Positions 35,625-44,543 of a stretch of DNA of 64,000 nucleotides are shown here, piece after piece. Positions within the stretch are counted from its first letter, which is position 1; each line of letters opens with the position of its first letter. The translations under genes and the position numbers were made by a program. Under the pieces are notes generated by a model that was not told where the DNA came from, did not search any database, and saw only the letters and a list, made by a program, of their open reading frames with translations. Source of the DNA: a virus; the IMG/VR virus record IMGVR_UViG_3300028392_000059, positions 1-64,000 of that record, one strand, 5' to 3'.

Positions 35625-38572
35625 TAGTCGCCTCCACTACTAGAATAGTAGTTTGGATCACCGCCATTTTGAAAATTGCCGCTTGTAATTTCTAACGTAC
35701 CGCTATTAAAAAAGATGTTAGTAACAAATGTGTAAGTATAAGAAATTGTGTTACACTTAAGATAAAACCCATTTAAATTAAGATGAGACACAAATGACAG
35801 TATACCGCTAGTAGTAAGATCACTAGATAGAAGAATAGTAGTACCTACAGCGTAACCTACTGTAATATTACCAAAAACCTTGCCAGAGGGAATGGTAAGA
35901 GTAGCACCAGTTAAAATTAATGTTAAACCACCAACATTACAATTGTTACCAAATATTGCAAAGCCTGTGCTCACAACTTGAAGCGTACCTGCGATAACAC
36001 CATTATAATTTGTAGAATCAAATCCCGCAACAAACTGGAAGCTATTGCTTATACTTACAGTATCCGAGCCACTATCTAAATAAAAATATAATGGATTACT
36101 TCCAGGAATAATCGTACGAGTGCCAGTTGTTGGGTTACCAGATAAGTAGATTCCTCCACTATATTGATTACCATTTCCTGAGTAAACTGTAGTATTCGTA
36201 CCTGTCAGAATGTGTTTGCTATATGCAGCACTACAGTCAAGAATACCTGAATTACTTAAAGTGGCAGAGGTAAATGTATAACCCGCATAAACAATAGTAG
36301 CACCAGCATTAACAGTAACAGTACCACTTATACTACGGTTAGCTGGTAATGTAGTTGTTGATCCAGTGTTTGCAACTAAATTTGTAATAGTTATCTGTGA
36401 ACTTGCGGGTAAAGTAAAACTTACATACCCACCAATATTCATAGTAGTTGTAGTTATTTTGTAGCTATTATATACAAAAGTTACAACAGAAGATGCTGCC
36501 AGTGTCAACGATGTTAACGTAATATTACTAGATAATGTAAAAGTAATAGTACCATTTAATGTAAGATCACTATACGTTAATGTATAAGAGCCATATGAAA
36601 TGGTAGCACCAGCAAACAGGCTTAGCGAGTAAAATGACATATCATTTGGTAATGTAAATGCTACATTTGCTGCTAATGTTAAAGAGTTAGAAGGATTTAG
36701 TACAGTATAACCACCTGTATAGAAGGTAAGGCTCACTGTATTGTTAATCTTCAAATCAGTACAAACAAGAATATTTGCAAAATAGGTACTATTATTTATA
36801 ACAGCTGTATAAACGACTACAGGATTAACACTATAGTTTATGTTACCGCCGCTAAATGTTAGAGTATTAAATGTTGTAGTTCTAGAATTAGTGTTAAGGA
36901 ATAATGTACCGCCCGTAAGTACACATTGATCAATAGTAACTGCTGACGGCGGTGAGAACGTAATTGAACTTGTAAAAGTAACAACGCCAGTCCCTACAAC
37001 AAACCCGGCAAAAGCACTACCAAATGTGATATTACTGAGTGTAAAGCTACCATTTAAATAGCCACTAAATACGCTCAAATCTAACGAACCAATAAAAGGC
37101 CCATAAATAATGGCACTACCGTTTCCACTAGCTTTAACATTAATGGCAATACTAGAAGTATACGTTCTAGCTGCAGAACCGGCACCATTACAGTTAAACA
37201 CAAAACCAGAGGGGATTGTACCACCAGTTACACTAATAACAGTGCCACTAGCACCAGTTAACGTAATACCACCGCTAGTCGCAGATATAGTGCCACCGGT
37301 CATATTAAGCGATGGTGATGTTATTGTAATTGAGCTTATATTAAACGTACCAGCACTAATAGTCAACGAGGCAAGTGTACGTGCAGTATCTGCAATAGTA
37401 GTTATACCCGATTTGCTTAAATTAAGCCCCAGCGAATACAAAATAAAAGGCAGCGTATTATTTGCCTGCGGTGACCATACAAGTGCACTTGTTGTTGTAG
37501 AACTAATAAAAGAAGGTAAGGCTGCAGTAGCAAGAGTACCAGTCATTTTACCAGAACCAGACACAACACCGTCTATACTTACACCAATGAAATTAGCAAG
37601 ATTGACAGTATCAGCAAGCGTGTTAATATACAGTACAACATCACCAGTCGTAACATTCACTGTTCGAGTACCTGTGGTACCAGTCGATGAAAACGTAACA
37701 CTCAAGTTACCGCTAGGGCGTGTACCGCCTGTAACAGTCAATGTAGCTGTACCACTACCACCTGAACACGTAACAGTATTAGAGCCCATTGTAAGGACAC
37801 CACCTGTTTGTGAAAAAGTGTTACAAGTTAAATTACCATTAAATGTAATATTACCCGACACAATACTAATAGGAGCAGTTGTTGTGATACCACCAGAAAA
37901 TGTAACAGTATTACCTCCACCAGCGTCTACAGTAACACTACATGTTAATGACGCCGTAGGTACAGTAATAGAACAAGCGGTAGATACGAGTATAGCTGAT
38001 GACGTTGCAGTACCAGCAATTTTACTGCTAACCGTCGTTACAATACTTAAACCACCCGCTTGTAGCGTAAGTATATCTGCTGAGCCTAGTGTAAGTGTTA
38101 CAGGTCGTTTAGTACCCGTATTGTCTGTTGTATCAACGATACTCAAACCATAGATAGTACGAGACACTGTAGTGTTCATTGCAACAGATTGTGCTAACGA
38201 AGCGTTTGTAGTTACATAACACATATCACCTGTAGTAGGTGCAGAAGCAGCAGTAGCTTCAACAGCTAAAATAGGTTGCGATGTAAAGGCAGCTGTACTT
38301 GCAGTTAATGTATACGTACCTGTACCATCCGAATTTGCAGCTGTATTGGATGAGATAATACCACAAGCAACCATTGCTGTAGCAGTGTTATACCGATACA
38401 GACGATAGCCATTAGGTAGTTTACCGTTACCATCACCAGCGGTTACAGTTAATGATGTACCTGTAGTATTGATTTGAGCAGTCACGCGGCGAGGACCATT
38501 AGCAAACCAGTTTGTAGTACTTGAAATAGAAGCAGATGTATTAGCAAGCATGAACAGATATCTATCAGCCAT
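35624..38572 (-). CDS. Large Ser/Thr-rich fiber protein, β-helix-like
   Basis: A 982-aa low-charge protein made almost entirely of alternating Thr/Ser/Gly/Ile strands (SLTLAANVAFTLPN, TISYGSYTLTYSD), which suggests a β-helix or stacked β-strand fiber. It ends GGDPNYYSSSGGD. It sits in the terminase-portal region rather than in the tail operon, so it could be a head fiber or a side tail fiber. A long opposite-strand frame over it is a composition artefact. Confidence 0.7.
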   Translation of the reverse strand: MADRYLFMLANTSASISSTTNWFANGPRRVTAQINTTGTSLTVTAGDGNGKLPNGYRLYRYNTATAMVACGIISSNTAANSDGTGTYTLTASTAAFTSQPILAVEATAASAPTTGDMCYVTTNASLAQSVAMNTTVSRTIYGLSIVDTTDNTGTKRPVTLTLGSADILTLQAGGLSIVTTVSSKIAGTATSSAILVSTACSITVPTASLTCSVTVDAGGGNTVTFSGGITTTAPISIVSGNITFNGNLTCNTFSQTGGVLTMGSNTVTCSGGSGTATLTVTGGTRPSGNLSVTFSSTGTTGTRTVNVTTGDVVLYINTLADTVNLANFIGVSIDGVVSGSGKMTGTLATAALPSFISSTTTSALVWSPQANNTLPFILYSLGLNLSKSGITTIADTARTLASLTISAGTFNISSITITSPSLNMTGGTISATSGGITLTGASGTVISVTGGTIPSGFVFNCNGAGSAARTYTSSIAINVKASGNGSAIIYGPFIGSLDLSVFSGYLNGSFTLSNITFGSAFAGFVVGTGVVTFTSSITFSPPSAVTIDQCVLTGGTLFLNTNSRTTTFNTLTFSGGNINYSVNPVVVYTAVINNSTYFANILVCTDLKINNTVSLTFYTGGYTVLNPSNSLTLAANVAFTLPNDMSFYSLSLFAGATISYGSYTLTYSDLTLNGTITFTLSSNITLTSLTLAASSVVTFVYNSYKITTTTMNIGGYVSFTLPASSQITITNLVANTGSTTTLPANRSISGTVTVNAGATIVYAGYTFTSATLSNSGILDCSAAYSKHILTGTNTTVYSGNGNQYSGGIYLSGNPTTGTRTIIPGSNPLYFYLDSGSDTVSISNSFQFVAGFDSTNYNGVIAGTLQVVSTGFAIFGNNCNVGGLTLILTGATLTIPSGKVFGNITVGYAVGTTILLSSDLTTSGILSFVSHLNLNGFYLKCNTISYTYTFVTNIFFNSGTLEITSGNFQNGGDPNYYSSSGGD

Positions 38573-38576
38573 CTTA

Positions 38577-38960
38577 CTATCCCATCAGTGTATAAAGAAT
38601 GGACCCTGTAGCAGGTGCTGTACCAAAGTTGTTAACAATGATAGCATTAGCTGACGAAGGATACCAATCACAATAGATAGGGTAACCCGTTGTAGAGTCT
38701 CTAAAAGCCATAAGTAAGCTAGTAGTATTTAAATTATGAGTAATTGTAAATGTTACAGCACTACCATTACCTATGCTACCAGATAAGATCGATACAGCCC
38801 TAGATGGAATCCATTTAGTGCCATCCCATTGAATACGATCACCAGTAGCAGGTGTGCCTGTAACCTCAATTTTGTCAGTATTTAAATTACTAAAATTACT
38901 ATCGACTTCAGTATTCGTCAACGGAGAGCCTTTAGTAGCTCTACTGACAATTGTAGACAT
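38577..38960 (-). CDS. Fiber protein with tail-collar-type N-terminus
   Basis: A 127-aa protein starting MSTIVSRATKGSPLTNTEVDSNFSNLN, the 'KGSPLTN-EVD-NF--LN' signature common at N-termini of phage fiber proteins. The rest is β-rich. Start at 38960 overlaps the preceding stop (TAATG). It directly precedes the 982-aa fiber gene. Confidence 0.75.
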   Translation of the reverse strand: MSTIVSRATKGSPLTNTEVDSNFSNLNTDKIEVTGTPATGDRIQWDGTKWIPSRAVSILSGSIGNGSAVTFTITHNLNTTSLLMAFRDSTTGYPIYCDWYPSSANAIIVNNFGTAPATGSILYTLMG

Positions 38961-39409
38961 TACTGTGCTGTAACTTTCCAAGTAACAGTCAGCGAGTCAC
39001 TAGCGCCCTTATTTTGCACAGAGAACACAGTACGATTAAGCATAGTGCCTGCGCTAGAGGCATTAAAGATACCAGCTTCAGTAATAGCACCAGTAGCCGT
39101 ACCTGCAGGAAATGTAGCTACATACTGAACACTATCATTTGCTACGTTTGTAGTAACAATTGTTGTGCTTGTAAGAGCAACACGAGCAAGTTCTGTAACA
39201 AGTGCAGATTGAGTTGCACCTGCAGCAGTGGCACTTGTACCAACAGCCATATGTGACATTGCAGTAGCTGTGGCATCTTTCATACGACTGGCAATATACG
39301 CAAAGCCACCATTAACAATCAAATTGTTGTAATTGTATTCATCCACGCTGCCATCTTCACGTTCGAAGCGCAACGTAAGCTCACCCTTAAGTTCAAGGTT
39401 GTCAAGCAT
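38960..39409 (-). CDS. Fiber/structural protein (149 aa)
   Basis: An Ala/Thr-rich protein with LKGELTLRFEREDGSVDEYNYNNL, AYIASRMKDATA and AITEAGIFNASSAGTML, resembling phage virion proteins of the type 'iv-NGG-aYIa-RM---taaamshMAVGT'. AGGATAC precedes the ATG. Part of the head-fiber cluster. Confidence 0.65.
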   Translation of the reverse strand: MLDNLELKGELTLRFEREDGSVDEYNYNNLIVNGGFAYIASRMKDATATAMSHMAVGTSATAAGATQSALVTELARVALTSTTIVTTNVANDSVQYVATFPAGTATGAITEAGIFNASSAGTMLNRTVFSVQNKGASDSLTVTWKVTAQ

Positions 39410-39411
39410 TA

Positions 39412-40203
39412 TTAGGGTATCCTTAATATTGTGCCTACGTAATCGCTCTCAAAGTAAGAAGCAGACGTATAGGATTGATTTATCAAAACAAGCGTTTCAC
39501 TTGCTGTTGTTGTTTCGTTTATAGCTTTACCAAATGTAAGCGTAACACCATCACTCATACTAGTAGATTCTTGCGTACTAGTAGAAAGCGCCGTACCTGC
39601 ACTCACAAGGTTATTGCTAACGATTTCGCTAATGTTTGTATAATCAATGAGAACCATTGACTTGTCAAACACAATGGTATCTGATATGGTAGATGCATCT
39701 GTTTTTGTAGAAGCAGTGTTTATTGACACAACTTCTGTAGATGTAACATAATCAGTAATGCTTTTAGCAGTATCAAATGTCAAATAATCATTTGTACCTA
39801 CAGTGTCATTAATGATTTTTGAAACATCAAACACAACAAGCTCATTGTTTGAAAACACATCAGTATAAACTTTGCTTGCACTAAATGTAATAATTTCAAC
39901 AGGGTCAACAATATCTACAGTACCGCTAGGATTAGACAGTTCAGGAAACCGCTGACTGGCATTATCAATGTCAATATTAAAAGTGTTAGTGTTAGTGTTT
40001 GTATCGACTTGATAACCTTTTATAGTAACACTAACAGCTTTTGATTGAGCATCAGCAACGACAGGCTTTGTTTTAAAATCAGGTAAAACATTAACCTTGT
40101 CAGCCTTAGTAGCGACTACGGGTGTGGTTACAGCAACAGCTAAAGTAGGCGAGGCTACAGTTGAAGCTAATTGCTTGTTGCCTATTGTTACCTGATTAGC
40201 CAT
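39412..40203 (-). CDS. Repeat-containing structural protein (263 aa)
   Basis: From about residue 95 the sequence is a chain of degenerate repeats of about 22 residues, of the pattern D-x-hydrophobic-x-x-x-E/D-x-hydrophobic-x-F-D-x-x-K (FDVSKIIND, FDTAKSITD, FDKSMVLID, FGKAINE). The N-terminal part is Val/Ala/Thr-rich. It probably forms a repetitive virion spike or fiber. Confidence 0.6.
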   Translation of the reverse strand: MANQVTIGNKQLASTVASPTLAVAVTTPVVATKADKVNVLPDFKTKPVVADAQSKAVSVTIKGYQVDTNTNTNTFNIDIDNASQRFPELSNPSGTVDIVDPVEIITFSASKVYTDVFSNNELVVFDVSKIINDTVGTNDYLTFDTAKSITDYVTSTEVVSINTASTKTDASTISDTIVFDKSMVLIDYTNISEIVSNNLVSAGTALSTSTQESTSMSDGVTLTFGKAINETTTASETLVLINQSYTSASYFESDYVGTILRIP

Positions 40204-40205
40204 GT

Positions 40206-40790
40206 TTACACCACGTCAGTAGGACTGAATTGAATTTCAATCATACCCCTAAGCGGCTTCCATGTTTTGACAATAATAGAGTTAGTAGGTTCAGTGACAC
40301 GAAGTTCAAAGAAGCCATACACATGCGACATTACTGTAGGAGCAACACCCCAAGTATTACCTAGTGTAGACGGGAATTGCACATACACATAGTTAAGCTG
40401 TGTCTCTTGCCAGTATGGATCAACATCAGGCGTAGTAGCACTGACACGATTAACACCAGTAAGGAGCTTGTAATACTTGCTATTGTACAAAACAACATTC
40501 TCAATGCTGTAAGATGTAGCAGCCGCCCAATTACCACGTAGCGTAGGCACACGAACAGTAAGTGTAGTCTGTACACCACTAGGCTTTACTGTAGAAGGCT
40601 TATCGGACTGTGCAGCAACATTATCTGCCTCAATCACAACAGCTTCATAGGTGTACCCAGCAGTGGCATCAGTAAGAAAGTTCAAAAGAATAGGGTACTC
40701 TAGTTGCTCGCCTTTGACGAACGACCATAAAACAGAACCACTATCAGAGATAAGGTCTGTCTTGATGTCATTAAGTTTACTGCGTGCCAT
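40206..40790 (-). CDS. Structural protein with carbohydrate-binding-like motif (194 aa)
   Basis: A β-rich protein with WAAATSYSIENVVLYNSKYYKLLTG-type spacing (W-A-x-x-x-x-Y, VVLYNSKYYK), like small chitin/cellulose-binding modules on phage decoration proteins. It sits in the fiber cluster, so a surface-adhesive decoration role is plausible. Confidence 0.55.
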   Translation of the reverse strand: MARSKLNDIKTDLISDSGSVLWSFVKGEQLEYPILLNFLTDATAGYTYEAVVIEADNVAAQSDKPSTVKPSGVQTTLTVRVPTLRGNWAAATSYSIENVVLYNSKYYKLLTGVNRVSATTPDVDPYWQETQLNYVYVQFPSTLGNTWGVAPTVMSHVYGFFELRVTEPTNSIIVKTWKPLRGMIEIQFSPTDVV

Positions 40791-40974
40791 GTGTTTGTTC
40801 CATCACAGTTAAAAGGCATGGACCATCAAGATTGACAATCGTGCCATTTTCTAGATGGACAGGATAAGTCCAAGATCGATCGTCGGTAAGTAGATGAACA
40901 CCAGATTTGATATCATCAACACAAAGACGACCATACGCTGTATCACGATATTCGGGAAACAAAGAAAGTTGCAT
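40777..40974 (-). CDS. Hypothetical protein (65 aa)
   Basis: A small soluble protein (MQLSLFPEYRDTAYGRL...) whose end overlaps the next start by 14 bases. It lies between a membrane-anchored coiled-coil protein and the decoration-type gene. No family recognised. Confidence 0.7.
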   Translation of the reverse strand: MQLSLFPEYRDTAYGRLCVDDIKSGVHLLTDDRSWTYPVHLENGTIVNLDGPCLLTVMEQTHGTQ

Positions 40975-40976
40975 AA

Positions 40977-41306
40977 TTACACCTTATCTTGCTTCTTATC
41001 CAACTTAGCGTAAATTGAATCAAGCTTAGTCAGCAAAGGTACCAATGCCTCCTTTAGCTCATTTTTGGTTACGTATTGCTGTGCTAGAAGCAGTTCTAAA
41101 TTGCCAATACGATCTAAGCGTTCAAGTATCTCATGACGAGTCCTGTCGCTTTCTATGTTGGTACGGTACTCAGACACAAGCTTAAGCTCTAGGCTGTTAA
41201 TCCTATTATGGTCTCTTTGCTGCTGTCCCCAGACGGTATTAACCCACCAAGTAACACCAGCAAGAATAATAGCTAACATCCCAGAGAAAATGGTTTGATT
41301 GTCCAT
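40977..41306 (-). CDS. Membrane-anchored coiled-coil protein (109 aa)
   Basis: One N-terminal membrane segment (residues 6-26, FSGMLAIILAGVTWWVNTVWG) is followed by a coiled coil (about 30-105: RINSLELKLVSEY, RHEILERLDRIGNLELLL). The layout resembles XhlA-like or DUF2730-type phage proteins. The ATG overlaps the TerL stop (TGATG). It could be an accessory lysis or virion protein. Confidence 0.65.
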   Translation of the reverse strand: MDNQTIFSGMLAIILAGVTWWVNTVWGQQQRDHNRINSLELKLVSEYRTNIESDRTRHEILERLDRIGNLELLLAQQYVTKNELKEALVPLLTKLDSIYAKLDKKQDKV

Positions 41307-42631
41307 CAAAAATTAAATCCTCTAGAAGAAGCTCGCTTAGCCGACCTAATAGGAAATCGGTATTCTGTAGCGTAACGAACACCATCAGAGAAGTGCTCAA
41401 CACCCTCCTTCTTATCGATGGTAGCAGTATTAGAATTATTGTCCACCCACTTTGTACGCTCCATAGAAGATATGAGATTTGTACATTTAGGATCAAAGAA
41501 CATAGACATTTCACCAGCAGCTGTCATTAGCTGAGCATTGACTGCATTAACAGAGTCAATCATACCTGGTGCTTTATTATGTGCTAAGCAGACAATACCT
41601 TGTGATTCTAAGATAGTAAAATCGGATCGACCAACAGGTGCAGAAGACTGACGTCTACGACCAGTAGGATCGGGATAAGCAAATATTTTATTAGTAGGGT
41701 ACCTACCCCGAAGAGCAATAGCAAGCTGTTCTGTATCAGGATGACCCATGAGCTCATCAAGGTAATGTGTTTGTTTACCTCGTATAGCAAATACTGAAGA
41801 AGCTTGGATACCCACGTTAAAGTCGATACCAACATGTACATCTTCTTTCTCGCTGAATGGCTCAAGTGTACGCACATGTTTTTTACGATCAAAACAATAA
41901 AACACACTATTACCAGAGTCTTTGAACTGAGCAAGATACTCAGAGGCAAATGAACGAGGATCAATAGTGTGTCGTAACGATTCAATTTCTACAGGATCTA
42001 GGAAAGGCGACCCTGTATAGTCGTAATGGTAAGATCCCCAAGCAGGATCCTTCTCGCTGTAGTGATGGATTTCATGGAAGAAATCGTAGCCATTAGGTGT
42101 TGACGCGATAAGAGCGCGACCTGGAGAGCGAGCACCATATCGTAAAGCATTTTGTGGGCTCCAACGTGTTGATATGCATGGACGGATAACAGACTCCCAA
42201 GCTTTCTTAGGAGCAATACCACGTGTACATGATGTGATTTCGTCCCAGCCTACAAAGTAATAACCTTTACCACGCATACGCTCAACAGCCTCATAAGACA
42301 ACAAACGAAGCTCTACATTATTTGGTAGAACAAAACGTCCTTGGTCTTGTGAACTCTTAATTGCATACTGCTCAAGGCCCATATCGTAGGCAAGGACAGG
42401 ATAGTAGATATCAGTCACCTGATCATACGTAGGAGCAATAATAGCAACACGTTTGTTAGGGACATCGGCTGGTAATGCCATAAGTTCGAAAGCAGCAGTT
42501 GTTGCAGCTGTAGCAAGGAAGTAGGATTTACCCCAACCACGAGCACAGCAAACAGATATAAACCGATGCTTCATGTCAATAAACATGTCTTCAAAGGCTT
42601 CTGTTTGACCTTCGTGTAAATATACGCTCAT
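41306..42631 (-). CDS. Terminase large subunit (TerL)
   Basis: A 441-aa DNA packaging motor. Walker A is CARGWGKSY (about 29-37), Walker B GYYFVGWDEI (about 125-133), and the nuclease domain shows VGIDFNVG, YPDPTG and HFSDGVRY with the expected Asp residues. It follows the putative small subunit and Cys-rich gene, and precedes the portal by several fiber genes. Confidence 0.92.
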   Translation of the reverse strand: MSVYLHEGQTEAFEDMFIDMKHRFISVCCARGWGKSYFLATAATTAAFELMALPADVPNKRVAIIAPTYDQVTDIYYPVLAYDMGLEQYAIKSSQDQGRFVLPNNVELRLLSYEAVERMRGKGYYFVGWDEITSCTRGIAPKKAWESVIRPCISTRWSPQNALRYGARSPGRALIASTPNGYDFFHEIHHYSEKDPAWGSYHYDYTGSPFLDPVEIESLRHTIDPRSFASEYLAQFKDSGNSVFYCFDRKKHVRTLEPFSEKEDVHVGIDFNVGIQASSVFAIRGKQTHYLDELMGHPDTEQLAIALRGRYPTNKIFAYPDPTGRRRQSSAPVGRSDFTILESQGIVCLAHNKAPGMIDSVNAVNAQLMTAAGEMSMFFDPKCTNLISSMERTKWVDNNSNTATIDKKEGVEHFSDGVRYATEYRFPIRSAKRASSRGFNF

Positions 42632-42960
42632 TACCGAAACATTCGTTCATACTCTTCAAAAGGCATACTCATTGTAACAGTAAGGCCTTCTTTACGATGC
42701 TTCATACGACGAGGGCTGTCATGAACGCCAGAACAATAACCATTACACATGTCATTACCTGGACGACAGTCTTTGCCACATACAGCAACACCATTCACAA
42801 CTTGATGTGGACCTCTAACAGTAATCTCAACATCATCACCTTTACGGTTAATGCTGACGTATTCAGGATAGAAACTATTAGGTGCTGTATACGCAGCTAT
42901 GTTCTTTAAACCACACATATCACATGCCTTTGCAGAGCAATTACGACAATGATCAACCAT
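42631..42960 (-). CDS. Cys-rich, probable zinc-binding protein (109 aa)
   Basis: Nine cysteines in two groups (HCRNCSAKACDMCG near the start; CGKDCRPGNDMCNGYC near 75-90) suggest two zinc sites. Start at 42960 (third of three tandem ATGs) gives best spacing from AAGGAAG. It is encoded between the putative small terminase and TerL and may bind nucleic acid or packaging proteins. No family recognised. Confidence 0.7.
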   Translation of the reverse strand: MVDHCRNCSAKACDMCGLKNIAAYTAPNSFYPEYVSINRKGDDVEITVRGPHQVVNGVAVCGKDCRPGNDMCNGYCSGVHDSPRRMKHRKEGLTVTMSMPFEEYERMFR

Positions 42961-43381
42961 CATCATCTTCCTTATCGCCAGTGTGATAAACAACACCTTT
43001 TTGAGTTGTATGGACAACAAAAGCAGGAAGTACTTTCTCTTCAACAACATTATGTTCAGGCACACGGCCATAGCCATAACGAAGGAGATTGTTAGCAATC
43101 CGCTCTTTCTTGTCTAATAGATTGTTAAGTAGATCAGATCGCCATGTTAATGGTTTCTGTGTAGAAGCACTATACACAACGATCTTCCCATCGCGAATGT
43201 CGTATTCACGCTGAATGAGCTGTTCTATCTCACGATACGTCTTAACAAGTTCGCCAATGGGATCATAATTTAACACACGAAGACGATCTTTAGACCTTTC
43301 GCTACCACCATGATAGCGCATAGCCTTTGTACCGTTACCGTATGCTCCTGGTTGTTCAATAACAATGTCTGCAGCTGACAT
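42953..43381 (-). CDS. Putative small terminase subunit
   Basis: A 142-aa protein with a long helical centre (GELVKTYREIEQLIQREYDIRDG, LLNNLLDKKERIANNLLRYGYG) and an acidic C-terminus. It is the first gene of the packaging operon, two before TerL, the typical TerS place, but I see no clear sequence match. First gene behind the motif copies at 43447 and 43658. Confidence 0.5.
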   Translation of the reverse strand: MSAADIVIEQPGAYGNGTKAMRYHGGSERSKDRLRVLNYDPIGELVKTYREIEQLIQREYDIRDGKIVVYSASTQKPLTWRSDLLNNLLDKKERIANNLLRYGYGRVPEHNVVEEKVLPAFVVHTTQKGVVYHTGDKEDDDG

Positions 43382-43446
43382 GGGACTCGTTTCTCAGTTC
43401 GACGATGGAGGAAAAATCAACTAACAACTAAACTCGACAGAGTTCA

Positions 43447-43462
43447 TTAAGTTAACGGTGTC
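43447..43462 (-). promoter_or_regulatory. Promoter-like motif, copy 2 ahead of packaging operon
   Basis: Minus-strand GACACCGTTAACTTAA, two mismatches to the consensus. About 65 bp from the first start codon at 43381. The flanks match the other copy at 43658 (GTTGGT before, TGA after). Confidence 0.6.
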
Positions 43463-43657
43463 GACCAACAATTATGCACATATTTCTTTGTACCTTGCAG
43501 TGTACAGTTTGAGAATAACATGAATTTATCCACGTTTGTACCACTTATGGCCTTAGACTTTGTACCTTTTAATAGTTATATTATATATTTATATTAAGGA
43601 GGATACATCATCTACAACTTAACATTGAGGGTGAACCCCCCAGCGGGCAGCTAATCA

Positions 43658-43673
43658 TTAATTTAACGGGGTC
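43658..43673 (-). promoter_or_regulatory. Promoter-like motif, copy 1 ahead of packaging operon
   Basis: Minus-strand GACCCCGTTAAATTAA, exact consensus. The flank TGTGCACAAATGTTGGTA resembles that of the copy at 43447. Lies about 60 bp after the T-run of the terminator. Confidence 0.65.
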
Positions 43674-43730
43674 TACCAACATTTGTGCACACATTTTCAA
43701 TACAAAAAATTCGCGTTATCGGCCAGAGCG

Positions 43731-43806
43731 AAAAAAAAAAAAGATTGTGTCCCCAACACACCACTCAACCAACCCGCAATGGGGTCAATCAAATGGTGTG
43801 TTGGGG
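43731..43806 (-). terminator. Strong intrinsic terminator ending the accessory block
   Basis: A 13-bp perfect stem (CCCCAACACACCA / TGGTGTGTTGGGG, 43751-43806) with a loop of about 30 nt is followed on the minus strand by a run of 12 T (43731-43742) after 8 other bases. On the plus strand a TTTT follows the stem, so it may work both ways. Confidence 0.85.
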
Positions 43807-43811
43807 TTTTG

Positions 43812-44006
43812 TTATTGTGTTTGCGCCGCTAACTTAGCAGCTTGTATTGTCATGTGTTCTGTTACAACACCTTTTGGTGATGCCAACCTAACAGGTGTTT
43901 TTGAATTAAGTTGAAATATCTCCCAACCATTTTTTATTTGTAGTTCGTTGTATGGTCCTTCGTTTATGTCACAACGCCAACCATCAGATGACATCATCCA
44001 ACTCAT
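43812..44006 (-). CDS. Hypothetical protein (64 aa)
   Basis: The last gene of the accessory block, directly before the terminator. Start overlaps the previous stop (ATGA). Sequence MSWMMSSDGWRCDINEG... has an N-terminal Trp/Met-rich segment and a helical Ala-rich end (QAAKLAAQTQ). Function unknown. Confidence 0.7.
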   Translation of the reverse strand: MSWMMSSDGWRCDINEGPYNELQIKNGWEIFQLNSKTPVRLASPKGVVTEHMTIQAAKLAAQTQ

Positions 44007-44164
44007 GGTAAAGCTAAACGAGCAACAAGTGCAGCCTTGTATGACGACATAGCAGCTTGCTGAAGATACAGTAGCCGACGATGCTCATTTGAAAGCTCAG
44101 AGGTATTAAGAAAGTTTTTAAGCTTTACAAGCTTGTCAGACAAATCTTCAAGCTCTTTATTCAT
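44003..44164 (-). CDS. Hypothetical protein (53 aa)
   Basis: A short helical protein (MNKELEDLSDKLVKLKN...YLQQAAMSSYKAALVARLALP) that exactly fills the gap: start overlaps the previous stop (ATGA) and stop overlaps the next start. Function unknown. Confidence 0.72.
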   Translation of the reverse strand: MNKELEDLSDKLVKLKNFLNTSELSNEHRRLLYLQQAAMSSYKAALVARLALP

Positions 44165-44337
44165 CCCCAGCCCCCAAGCCATAGTTCAAGCACAACAGAG
44201 ACGTATGTAAGTGCACCAAGAATGATACCTGCTTGCCACTTACCTTCTGTAAATGCAATAAGGGTTGCAAAGAAAGCGATAAAGATAAAGAATGCAACTA
44301 TAACCATTGCAAGAATAAGTGCTGCAAGAAGAAACAT
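44161..44337 (-). CDS. Small membrane protein (58 aa)
   Basis: Two hydrophobic segments (about 2-28 and 37-55) with a short charged loop (TEGKWQAG). It begins two bases after the previous stop and overlaps the next start. It is the second of two adjacent membrane genes; both may act on the envelope during infection. Confidence 0.72.
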   Translation of the reverse strand: MFLLAALILAMVIVAFFIFIAFFATLIAFTEGKWQAGIILGALTYVSVVLELWLGGWG

Positions 44338-44339
44338 AA

Positions 44340-44543
44340 TTACACCTGTTCGTGATAAACGATGATACCCTTGATAGCATAAATAAGCATCATGGTGTCA
44401 CCAATCAATAGCATAAAGCCAAAGATACCAGTAAACCATTCATCCTTACCAAGTGCATCAAATATTGCATAAATAAAACCCCAACCAAGCAGTACTGCAA
44501 GAACAACACCAATAATCGAAAGTGCGAGAAGAAATACAATCAT
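44340..44543 (-). CDS. Small membrane protein (67 aa)
   Basis: Two long hydrophobic segments (about 2-30 and 40-61) with a loop FDALGKDEWFTG. Start overlaps the preceding stop (ATGA). Function unknown. Confidence 0.72.
   Translation of the reverse strand: MIVFLLALSIIGVVLAVLLGWGFIYAIFDALGKDEWFTGIFGFMLLIGDTMMLIYAIKGIIVYHEQV

Larger units (their letters stand above)
43382..43730 (-). promoter_or_regulatory. Gene-free control region ahead of the packaging operon
   Basis: A gap of about 350 bp with no coding frame on either strand. It contains two diverged copies of the promoter-like motif, each preceded by a related TGTGCA / TTGTTGGT box, a leader stretch TAGATGATGT shared with the lysis unit, an AT-rich stretch with TATAAT, and GGTACAAAG repeated three times. 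It lies just downstream of the strong terminator at 43731-43806. Confidence 0.65.

Noticed and set aside
37110-38153. 347-aa plus-strand Pro/Val-rich frame inside the fiber gene
   Set aside because: The strongly repetitive Thr/Ser/Gly/Ile coding of the minus-strand fiber forces an open complementary frame; composition is a shadow, no recognisable protein.
43382-43730. A gene hidden in the long gap
   Set aside because: Both strands have stops in all frames and no start with a ribosome binding site; the gap holds promoter-like repeats instead.
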